Assembly (NCBI GenBank): GCA_016215705.1
Contig: JACRIR010000131.1
Location: 1-21,594 of the forward strand
Reading direction: 5' to 3'
DNA: 21,594 bases
Source of the DNA: Candidatus Poribacteria bacterium
Lineage (GTDB): Bacteria; Abyssobacteria; SURF-5
The notes beneath the pieces were generated by a model. The model saw nothing but the letters and a program-made list of their open reading frames with translations, searched no databases and was not told the DNA's origin. Numbering within the stretch: the stretch's first letter is position 1; each line of letters opens with the position of its first letter. This document shows positions 1-6,145 of this stretch, in pieces. A program made the translations under genes and the position numbers.

Positions 1-1914
1 ATACATCCGGACGGGCGTCGAGGTCGGATCAGCGGACTCCGAGCCGACCGTGCCTTCCACAGTATCAATGAGGTCGAAGTTCGCATTGTAGTGGGATATT
101 GTTTTGAGGTAGTATCCATTTGTGTGCCATTCGTCGGGAGGTCCCACAATCAACTTTGTGAGGGCGCTCGTGCCGCCGGGGTTGAGGCCATATGAATACT
201 TCTCAGTAATACCGGAGAGAGCGTGATCGACTTGCGTGATGTACTCGCCGCTGTATGTGTAAGTGTCAGTGAACTGCTCCGCGTCACGGAATCGTGTTAC
301 CACGGTTTGGTTGTCATCAGGGAAATATTGCAGTTGCGTCTTGAAGGAAGGCCAGCCGCCGACGTTGTCTCCATATGACAGATAACATCTGTCATTTGCA
401 TCGTACGCATAGTAGAAAGAGTTCCCTCTTTGATCCTGCAAGCGGGTCATGTTATGAGGGTCATTCGGATCATTATAGTAGTAGTATCGGGTATACGTGG
501 TGTTTGCATCGACGGGTTGCGATACGGAGGTCAGATTGCCGTTCGTGTAGCCGAACTGAATCAATTGACCGGCGTCATGCCTTCCCGGCTCGTCAATCGA
601 GACTATTCGACCATTCGAATAATTCAGGGAAACGATACGCCCGTGGGTATCCACAATTTCAGAATGGGTTATGTTCCCCGAATTAATTGTGTAGCTAAAC
701 GATATCTGGTTTCCGTCTTTGTATTCAATTGCCGTCAAGTAATGGAGATAGTCGTTATCGGAGCAAGAAGGAGGATTAGTGCAGATGGTCTTATGAATTT
801 CGTCGAAATGGTACGTCTTACCATCTTTGGTCTTCCATACATATGTGTCGGGACTCCCAAATGTTTTCACGACGGATGTGCCATCATTTATCGTCGGCGC
901 GTATGTTCTGTCTCCGTCCGTGTCGGTGAAAAAGTGGTGCTTGCCCTCTCCGTCCATTATTGTCACAAGAGTCGTGTCGTAGTCGTATGAAGTAAGGATT
1001 ATGTTATAGTTATGCGTCCAGCCATAACCCAGTACGCCGTCGTATTCGCTCTGGCTGCTGTAATTTCTTATGAATTCCAAAGGCTCGTTGAGACCGGACA
1101 GCGTGAAATCCACCTGCGGGAATGTGACCATTTTGCCGGTGATTACGTCTACCGGCTCCTTGGTAAAACGCGCGTTGTTCGTAAAGGCGTCTATTTCCTT
1201 CGGTTGAGCCTTGTCGAGGTTGACATTGCCTGGAGTCCAAACCACACAAAGGCGGGGATACCACCAAGTCGTGCAATTATTATAAGTTGACGGCTTAATG
1301 CTGGCATAGGCATCCTCGCTGACATAGTTCAGGGCAAGGCCGATTTTTGCCGTTGAACCATTCGGATCATAATCAGCATCTTCAATTCGCTCTTGTACCA
1401 GATTGGCGATGTCAGGTCCGTCGTATAGCGTGTATTGTTGCAATCCGCTTATCCACCATTCCACCGGTGTGCCCTGTAAGGGGATGCTGCGAAGCGCTGT
1501 TGCACTCGGATAGAAGTAGCTGCCGAGACCTGCGACGGAGGTTTCCCAAATCCCATCTGGAACAAGGGCTTGAAAGGACGCCACTAAAGCGCCATCCCCC
1601 TGCACGGGGACCTCAGGCGTGAAACGAATATTTGCGCTCAGTATCGTTGAGTCTCTGGGAATGGTTAGAGGAAATCTCCAGTAACAGTTAAGATAAAGAC
1701 GCCCAAAAGTTTGGTCAACATAGGTTCCCACAAGGAGATAGTCGCTCCAATTACTATCCACTATACCTCCCCATTTCGCCGTGGTTTCATTCCAACCATC
1801 AAGGGAGCAATTGCTGAACTCGTCATACTCAATTGCCTGAGATTCATCAATCAAAAGGAAAAAGGCGGATGCGCACAATACCAACATTGCGATCAGTCTT
1901 TCGAACTGCTTCAT
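1..1914 (-). CDS. Secreted RHS/YD-repeat protein with DUF6531-like domain, partial (C-terminus beyond left edge)
   Basis: An uninterrupted minus-strand frame runs from ATG at 1914 to base 1: 638 codons without a stop, so the gene continues off the window. The start has a strong ribosome site (AGGAGGAAAC directly before ATG). Residues 1-27 form a signal peptide (basic MKQFER, hydrophobic LIAMLVLCASAFFLL, cleavage after SQA). Residues about 30-225 look like a beta-rich DNRLRE-type module (RFPLTIPRDSTILSANIRF). About 252-325 match the DUF6531 domain that precedes RHS repeats (PVDVITGKMV...DF, then LGYGWTHNYN). From about 390 on there are Tyr/Gly/Asn/Asp-rich YD-like strands (LTAIEYKDG, IVSLNYSNGRIVSIDEPG, YYAYDANDR). 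RHS proteins form a shell that can carry a variable C-terminal effector; here that part is not visible, so toxin, adhesin or structural roles remain open. The family call is fairly sure; the function is not. Confidence 0.85.
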   Translation of the reverse strand, partial: MKQFERLIAMLVLCASAFFLLIDESQAIEYDEFSNCSLDGWNETTAKWGGIVDSNWSDYLLVGTYVDQTFGRLYLNCYWRFPLTIPRDSTILSANIRFTPEVPVQGDGALVASFQALVPDGIWETSVAGLGSYFYPSATALRSIPLQGTPVEWWISGLQQYTLYDGPDIANLVQERIEDADYDPNGSTAKIGLALNYVSEDAYASIKPSTYNNCTTWWYPRLCVVWTPGNVNLDKAQPKEIDAFTNNARFTKEPVDVITGKMVTFPQVDFTLSGLNEPLEFIRNYSSQSEYDGVLGYGWTHNYNIILTSYDYDTTLVTIMDGEGKHHFFTDTDGDRTYAPTINDGTSVVKTFGSPDTYVWKTKDGKTYHFDEIHKTICTNPPSCSDNDYLHYLTAIEYKDGNQISFSYTINSGNITHSEIVDTHGRIVSLNYSNGRIVSIDEPGRHDAGQLIQFGYTNGNLTSVSQPVDANTTYTRYYYYNDPNDPHNMTRLQDQRGNSFYYAYDANDRCYLSYGDNVGGWPSFKTQLQYFPDDNQTVVTRFRDAEQFTDTYTYSGEYITQVDHALSGITEKYSYGLNPGGTSALTKLIVGPPDEWHTNGYYLKTISHYNANFDLIDTVEGTVGSESADPTSTPVRMY

Positions 1915-2070
1915 GTTTCCTCCTTTGTATGCTCGTCTAATATGAAACCTTTGTAAAGTGGACGCAGGGTGAGACGCTGAAGACGTTCATAGCGAACAGG
2001 CTTGAACAGAGACAGAGAAGCTGTAAGCTGTGAATTGCCGCAAACAGCAAATCCAACCGGCGGACTACGC

Positions 2071-2119
2071 AGACAGACAGACAGACAGGAAGGAAGGAAG
2101 GAAGGAAGGAAGGAAGGAA
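2071..2119. repeat. Compound tetranucleotide microsatellite (AGAC)n-(GGAA)n
   Basis: About four AGAC units (2071-2087) run directly into about eight GGAA/AGGA units (2088-2119). The tract lies in the predicted leader of the RHS gene, between its candidate promoter (2195-2223) and its ATG at 1914. Tetranucleotide tracts of this kind change length by strand slippage. It also sits inside a 91-codon minus-strand open frame (2212-1937) that I do not regard as a gene. Confidence 0.9.
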
Positions 2120-2194
2120 TATGATAGTCTTCGTCTCGGCATTCAAGTAACCTTTGTTGTTGTGTTTGCGGTGTTCCAGATCAGCGCGAGCATA

Positions 2195-2223
2195 CTTATA
2201 CCATATGGGCAAATCTCTGTCAA
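2195..2223 (-). promoter_or_regulatory. Candidate sigma70 promoter for the RHS gene
   Basis: On the minus strand a perfect -35 TTGACA (2223-2218) is followed after exactly 17 bp by TATAAG (2200-2195), five of six matches to the -10 consensus. Transcription would start near 2188, giving a leader of about 270 nt before the RHS start at 1914. No other gene lies between. Read by eye, untested. Confidence 0.6.
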
Positions 2224-2429
2224 GGAAAAAATGTCACCGCATGTAATTGCTTTGAATACGCTATTTACTAAGGAACAAATATAAGCCAGAGAAGTTACTG
2301 CGGATAAACTGCTCTTTCAAAGGGAAATATGGGCCATGCAGTCACTGTGGATGAAAAACGTAGCGGCCAAGACTGGAGCAAGCACGAAACTTCCGAAATT
2401 TCAAATGAATTCCCGCTCCCGAGGGAACA

Positions 2430-2680
2430 AAACCGATGGATGTCCATTCGTCCAATTCGCGCAATTCGTGTTCCCAATAATTCTCTTCTCTTCCCTCAAA
2501 TTCGAGTTTACCGGCGTGGCTGAGCTTGCAAAGTCCCGCATTGCGCGGGGGATTAAGAGTGCTTATTTCCTTTCTTCTTCTTTTTCTTTTCTCCGAATTC
2601 GTTCGCATCCGTGGTTCTATGCTTCTTCTCCTCCTCCGTGACTTGGCGCCTTTGTGGTGAATTCGTTTCGTTCTTTTGTT
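2430..2680. repeat. Degenerate AATTCG-rich dispersed repeat and pyrimidine tracts in the 1915-2813 gap
   Basis: The 899-bp gap between the RHS and rsmI genes holds, besides the promoter and microsatellite, a patchwork of phrases such as CAATTCGCGCAATTCGTG, TTCTTCTTTTTCTTTTCTCC and GTGGTGAATTCGTTTCG. Similar phrases recur at 15331-15490 and 21281-21594. A small CCCGC/GCGGG hairpin lies near 2537-2551. Open frames here have repeat-like composition and no family resemblance, so I see no gene. Confidence 0.6.
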
Positions 2681-2813
2681 GCGGCCATTCCGCGCTGCGT
2701 GTATCTGCGGCTGCATGGATTTTGCTTTCTCTTCCATAAAAGGCAGAAGTGGAAGGGCAATAGAAAGACTGAGGGCAGTGGTGCAATCAATGAGGAATAA
2801 AGATTCTGATGAA

Positions 2814-3776
2814 CTATTCCGCGGGCTTTTCCCTGAGCAGCGCTTTGTAGACTTCTCGGCGGGAAATTCCGAGTTGCTGGGCGGTGTGGCGCATCGCGTC
2901 TTTCCTGGACAGGCATTGTTCGCGCATGAGGCTCTCGACGAGTTCGACCGCGCTAGGCCGCGGCCCCTCTTCGCGGACGCGCACTTCGTAACCGTCGGCG
3001 CCTTGAATCAGAATGACGCATTCGCCCAGAGGTTTCTGCCCTCGGAAATGGGCGAGCGCCTCAATGGCGGTTCCCCGAATGACCTCCTCGAATTTCTTCG
3101 TGAGCTCGCGCGCGATAGCGAGGTGTCTTGCAGGCGCTATGTTTGCAATAGCCTCCAATAAGGAGATTAGTCGGGCCGGCGACTCAAAGAGAACGGACGT
3201 GCCTTGGTTCGCAAGGACCTTCTGGAGCCAACGTGTTTTCTCTCCTTGTTTTCGCGGAGTGAAGCCAACAAAGCAGAACTCGTCGGTCGACAGGCCCGAG
3301 AGCACGAGGGCGGCGATAATCGAGCTTGGCCCGGGTATAACTGTCACTGGAATTCCCTCGCGCAGAGCGGCCACTATCAGGTCATGGCCGGGGTCGGATA
3401 TGCCGGGCATGCCGGCGTCGCTGACGAGCGCCACGTTTGTTCCTTCCTTCAGTTTCCCTATGAGCAGCGGCGTTTTGGTGAGCTTGTTGTGTTCGTGGTA
3501 GGAGATTAGCGGGGTATGAATATCATAATGGGACAGGAGTTTTCGCGTATGCCGCGTGTCCTCGGCGGCGATAAGGCGGACCTCTTTCAGAGTGCGGAGA
3601 GCGCGAAGCGAGATGTCTTCCAGATTACCGATCGGTGTGCCGACGATGTAGAGAGTCCCCGCAGGTGAGGCAGTGTTTGCAGTATTTGAGGCGGAGGGAC
3701 CATCTCCAGCATCGCAGGCATCTTTATTTTGGATTTTGGATTTTGGATTTTGGATTGAATCAACCAAGCCATTCAC
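2814..3776 (-). CDS. rsmI: 16S rRNA (cytidine-1402 2'-O) methyltransferase RsmI
   Basis: RsmI 2'-O-methylates C1402 of 16S rRNA in the decoding centre, using SAM. The family motifs occur in order: TLYIVGTPIGNLEDISLRAL, LIAAEDTRHTRKLLSHY, SYHEHN, LVSDAGMPGISDPGHDL, PGPSSIIAALVLSGL, ARELTKKFEE and a C-terminal helical segment. The conserved part begins near 3659 and gives about 280 residues, the normal family size. The start is unclear: the frame stays open up to an ATG at 4031, but those extra residues are translated from low-complexity and heptad-repeat DNA and overlap the nadE 3' end. No ATG lies in frame close to the core. I chose GTG at 3776 (320 aa) as the nearest plausible start; TTG at 3767 or the 4031 ATG (405 aa) are alternatives. 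It is last in the nitrilase-nadE-rsmI direction of transcription. Confidence 0.85.
   Translation of the reverse strand: MNGLVDSIQNPKSKIQNKDACDAGDGPSASNTANTASPAGTLYIVGTPIGNLEDISLRALRTLKEVRLIAAEDTRHTRKLLSHYDIHTPLISYHEHNKLTKTPLLIGKLKEGTNVALVSDAGMPGISDPGHDLIVAALREGIPVTVIPGPSSIIAALVLSGLSTDEFCFVGFTPRKQGEKTRWLQKVLANQGTSVLFESPARLISLLEAIANIAPARHLAIARELTKKFEEVIRGTAIEALAHFRGQKPLGECVILIQGADGYEVRVREEGPRPSAVELVESLMREQCLSRKDAMRHTAQQLGISRREVYKALLREKPAE
3726..3753. repeat. Heptanucleotide tandem repeat (ATTTTGG)x4 at the rsmI 5' end
   Basis: Four exact ATTTTGG units at 3726, 3733, 3740 and 3747 are followed by a partial ATT. On the minus strand this is (CCAAAAT)4, lying between the candidate rsmI starts and its conserved core. 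A 7-bp unit is not a multiple of three, so copy changes shift frame. The ATG at 3772 just upstream is currently out of frame with RsmI and would come into frame with one extra copy. Confidence 0.9.
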
Positions 3777-3900
3777 CGCAAAAGCGCAAAGATCGCAAGC
3801 AAAGGGAAACGGGGCTAAAGGAAAATGACAAAATGCAAAAGTAAAAGTGAGGGAACCGAACGCGGGATTCTTCTTGACATCTTTGTGCCTTGGTGCTTGG

Positions 3901-3966
3901 TCCTTCCTTTTCGCCTTTTCCCCCTTGTCTTTCCCTTTCGCCTTGCTCCTTTCGCCTTTCGCCTTG
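3901..3966. repeat. Low-complexity TTTCGCC-type pyrimidine tract downstream of nadE
   Basis: Iterated CTTTTCGCC/CCTTTCGCC words, purine-rich on the minus strand, directly follow the nadE stop codon. Similar GGCGAAAG-type runs occur after the acyl-CoA synthetase gene (7601-7665) and after the binding-protein gene (9690-9745). No hairpin with a U-run was seen, so this is not called a terminator. Confidence 0.6.
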
Positions 3967-4791
3967 TTACACTCCCCAGTCGCGCGGGTACCGGAAATCC
4001 CTGTCAATCGTCCGGTGCGAGACTTTTGCAATCACCGGCATTCTGCGTTTGTATTGTGTGTGCTGAATTTTGCTGAATACCTTGCGTATGAATTCCCTGT
4101 CGTAGCCCGCCTCTACAAGTTCTGAGACCGCGAACCGCTTGTCGACCATTAAGTTCAAAAGACGATCAACTTCGCGATAGGTGAAGCCGAGCTCGCCCTC
4201 ATCGGTTTGTCCTGCCCACAGATCGGCGCTGGGCGGTTTTCCCACAATCTCTTCCGGAATGGCGAGAGACCTTGCCAACTGCCAGACCTGAGTCTTGTAA
4301 AGGTCGCCGAGCGGGTTGACGGCGCACGCCATGTCGCCCCACAGCGTTGTGTAACCGAGGAGAAACTCGGTTTTGTTGCTCGTGCCGAGCACGAGCGCTT
4401 CATGTTCCGCCGACTTATCATAAAGCACAATCATCCGCTGGCGCGCCATGACGTTGCCCTTACGCCTATGGTCAGAATGCAAGCATTGATCGAAATACGC
4501 ATCGACCATCGTCGTGATTTCCACCGTCTCGCTGTTGATTCCGGTAATATCGACCACTTTTTTCGCGTGGCGCGCGCTGTCGGGGTTGCTCGTTCTGTAA
4601 GGCATTATGATGCCCCACACGTGCTCCTTCCCCAGAGCGCGGGCCGCCAGGAAAGCCGACGTGGAAGAATCCACTCCGCCCGATATCCCGACGACTACGT
4701 TCTTGAATCCGATCTTGGTGACTTCCTCACGGATGAACCGGGCAAGAATCTCGATTACGAGTTCGCCATTGATTTCAAGCTCGTTATTCAC
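3967..4791 (-). CDS. nadE: NH3-dependent NAD+ synthetase domain protein NadE
   Basis: NadE adenylates deamido-NAD with ATP and amidates it to NAD+, the last step of NAD synthesis. The 274-residue product has the N-type PP-loop SGGVDSS (residues 37-43), the NVMARQRM substrate-binding segment (113-120), [20 protein letters not shown] (134-153), [11 protein letters not shown] (159-169) and [18 protein letters not shown] (185-202), ending [12 protein letters not shown]. Length equals that of short, ammonia-using enzymes, and no glutaminase domain is fused. The start is GTG at 4791; no upstream start exists in frame, and the ribosome site (AAGGGAA) is weak. A 45-bp perfect inverted repeat lies 18 bp upstream of the start and could affect translation. 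The gene upstream encodes the glutaminase-like partner. Confidence 0.93.
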   Translation of the reverse strand: MNNELEINGELVIEILARFIREEVTKIGFKNVVVGISGGVDSSTSAFLAARALGKEHVWGIIMPYRTSNPDSARHAKKVVDITGINSETVEITTMVDAYFDQCLHSDHRRKGNVMARQRMIVLYDKSAEHEALVLGTSNKTEFLLGYTTLWGDMACAVNPLGDLYKTQVWQLARSLAIPEEIVGKPPSADLWAGQTDEGELGFTYREVDRLLNLMVDKRFAVSELVEAGYDREFIRKVFSKIQHTQYKRRMPVIAKVSHRTIDRDFRYPRDWGV

Positions 4792-4808
4792 AGGCTGGGT
4801 TCCCTTTT

Positions 4809-4853
4809 GAGAAAATTGGGGACACGATGCCGCATCGTGTCCCCAATTTTCTC
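4809..4853. repeat. 45-bp perfect inverted repeat of the GGGGACAC...GTGTCCCC family
   Basis: Arms 4809-4830 and 4832-4853 are 22-nt exact reverse complements around a single C at 4831. The core GGGGACACGATG...CATCGTGTCCCC is shared with 5885-5921 and, with a compensatory G-to-C change on both arms, with 16531-16577. It lies between the nitrilase-like gene and nadE, so it would be transcribed as a very stable hairpin. Confidence 0.95.
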
Positions 4854-4900
4854 CTGCAATGCATCGCTGTGTTCGATTTCATTGGTAATTGCCTGTCGCA

Positions 4901-5770
4901 TCACGTTGGCTCCTGGCAATCTTTGTTTCGTCGCGAGGCAATGCGATGTAATTCTTTCAATGTAAGATGCAGTCGCTCATCTCTTCTTACCGGAGTGTAC
5001 ATGCGCGCCCTCCGGATCTTATCAGTGTCGATATCGGTCACGAGCAAGTCTTCGTCCAGATATTTGGCTTTGCCGGCTAGCCCGCAGTCGGGGTCGATAA
5101 TCTCCGAGCCTCCCCAGAACGTGAGTCCATCCTCGCAGCCGACACGGTTGACAAAAACCACATAGCAGCAGAACGAGCTCGCGTAAGTGCGGTTCAGGTT
5201 CTCCCATGTGTCATAGATGTCTAGCCGCGCCTCCGCCTTCATCCCTCGGGCCGGGCTGCTCGCCAGATGAATCATCACGTCCGCTCCGTCTGCGCTCAAG
5301 ATGCAGCCGGTGGATAAATGCCACACGTCCTCACAGATTAGTATGCCCATGCGCCCGAATTTGGTGTTGAATGCGGAAACTGAATCGCCAGAGGCGAAAT
5401 ACCGCAACTCGTCGAACATGCCGTACGTCGGAAGATACACCTTACGATGGCGGTGTACGATGCGCCCATCCTCGACGTATAGCGCCGAGTTGTAGAATTT
5501 GTGATCGGGACTCTCCTCGACGTACCCAAATGCAAGGGAGAGGTTCCGGCTGTGCTCGATCATTCTGCTTATGACCGGATGTTCGTCGTGCATGGCAACA
5601 ACGGGAACCATGTCGCGGAGATAGTAGCCGGTCAGCCCGAGCTCCGGGAATACGAGCAAATTCACTCCCTTCGACTTCGCTTGCTCGATGACAAGCTCTG
5701 CGGTCTGAAGATTCGCTTCGACGTTTCCCAAAGTAGGCTTGATCTGTGCCGCCCCGATTGTGATCTTCAT
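4901..5770 (-). CDS. Nitrilase-superfamily amidohydrolase, probable glutaminase partner of NadE
   Basis: Carbon-nitrogen hydrolase of 289 residues with the Glu-Lys-Cys triad visible: E43 in VFPELGLTGY, K110 in RHRKVYLPTYGMFDE and C146 in GILICEDVWH. The YLPTYGMFDE-x-RYF and ICEDVW segments resemble the N-terminal glutaminase domain of glutamine-dependent NAD synthetases, which supplies ammonia to the synthetase domain. The next gene encodes a stand-alone NadE, so the pair probably works as a split glutamine-dependent NAD synthetase. This is inference; some other amidase is possible. The start ATG at 5770 has an AAAGGA ribosome site seven nucleotides upstream. A candidate promoter lies at 5837-5865, and a REP-like repeat in the leader. 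Confidence 0.88.
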   Translation of the reverse strand: MKITIGAAQIKPTLGNVEANLQTAELVIEQAKSKGVNLLVFPELGLTGYYLRDMVPVVAMHDEHPVISRMIEHSRNLSLAFGYVEESPDHKFYNSALYVEDGRIVHRHRKVYLPTYGMFDELRYFASGDSVSAFNTKFGRMGILICEDVWHLSTGCILSADGADVMIHLASSPARGMKAEARLDIYDTWENLNRTYASSFCCYVVFVNRVGCEDGLTFWGGSEIIDPDCGLAGKAKYLDEDLLVTDIDTDKIRRARMYTPVRRDERLHLTLKELHRIASRRNKDCQEPT

Positions 5771-5786
5771 TCTCTATCCTTTTTTC

Positions 5787-5812
5787 GTCATACCCGCGAA
5801 AGCAGGAATCCA
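5787..5812. repeat. REP-like ATTCCCGCGAAAGCGGGAAT-family element, degenerate
   Basis: GTCATACCCGCGAAAGCAGG followed by AATCCA is a diverged copy of the 26-bp element found intact at 13428-13453 and as a pair at 19843-19920. It lies in the leader of the nitrilase-like gene, between promoter and start codon. Confidence 0.75.
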
Positions 5813-5836
5813 TATTCTCTTTGAACTTGTTGCTAA

Positions 5837-5865
5837 AATTAACACAATTTGCTCCGGGTTGTCAA
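5837..5865 (-). promoter_or_regulatory. Candidate promoter of the nitrilase-nadE-rsmI operon
   Basis: A perfect TTGACA -35 box on the minus strand (5865-5860) is followed after 17 bp by an AT-rich TTAATTTTA stretch (from 5842 down) that gives only a partial -10 match. The leader would be about 60 nt. The -35 is convincing, the -10 weak. Confidence 0.45.
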
Positions 5866-5884
5866 TTCGCGTGAACGGTCCTTT

Positions 5885-5921
5885 AATTCGGGGACACGAT
5901 GCGACATCGTGTCCCCGAATT
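5885..5921. repeat. Inverted repeat of the GGGGACAC...GTGTCCCC family, copy 2
   Basis: 17-nt exact arms (5885-5901 and 5905-5921) with a CGA loop; the core is AATTCGGGGACACGATG. It sits in the divergent gap between the nitrilase operon and the acyl-CoA synthetase gene, behind both promoters. Confidence 0.92.
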
Positions 5922-5973
5922 TAGGGAAAGCAACCGCGGAATATTGGAAAGAACAATATGAATTCCCGCCTGT

Positions 5974-6002
5974 TTGACCCCACGTCATGAATTTACTACA
6001 AT
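5974..6002 (+). promoter_or_regulatory. Candidate sigma70 promoter for the acyl-CoA synthetase-like gene
   Basis: TTGACC (5974-5979), a 17-bp spacer and TACAAT (5997-6002): five of six matches in each box with ideal spacing. The start site would be near 6009, leaving a leader of roughly 137 nt that contains the 6073-6102 hairpin. Confidence 0.6.
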
Positions 6003-6072
6003 GCTACCGCTAAGTATGGATAGACTGGCTGCACGTCAGGCATCGGCCAAATCCCCCGAATGCGTTTGACCG

Positions 6073-6102
6073 GTCATGCGAACCGCCCTTTGTTCGCATG
6101 AC
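6073..6102 (+). promoter_or_regulatory. Leader hairpin or palindromic operator before the acyl-CoA synthetase-like gene
   Basis: Perfect 11-bp arms GTCATGCGAAC / GTTCGCATGAC enclose an 8-nt loop, CGCCCTTT. It lies downstream of the candidate promoter and 43 nt before the ATG at 6146. No U-run follows, so it is not a simple terminator. It could be an mRNA structure or a dyad operator. It is unrelated in sequence to the REP families in the window. Confidence 0.45.
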
Positions 6103-6145
6103 ATCCGCCGCCACATAGACCACGTCCATGAGAGGAAAATCCAAA

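Noticed and set aside
1937-2212. 91-codon minus-strand open frame spanning the microsatellite
   Set aside because: Its middle is FLPSFLPSFLP from the tetranucleotide tract, it has no family resemblance, and its start overlaps the candidate promoter region; it is better explained as leader DNA.
3777-4031. N-terminal extension of RsmI to ATG 4031
   Set aside because: The extra residues are Lys-rich or hydrophobic translations of repeats, overlap the nadE 3' end and make the protein far longer than the family.
4207-4965. 252-codon plus-strand frame opposite nadE
   Set aside because: It is the antisense shadow of clear NadE motifs and runs through the palindrome.
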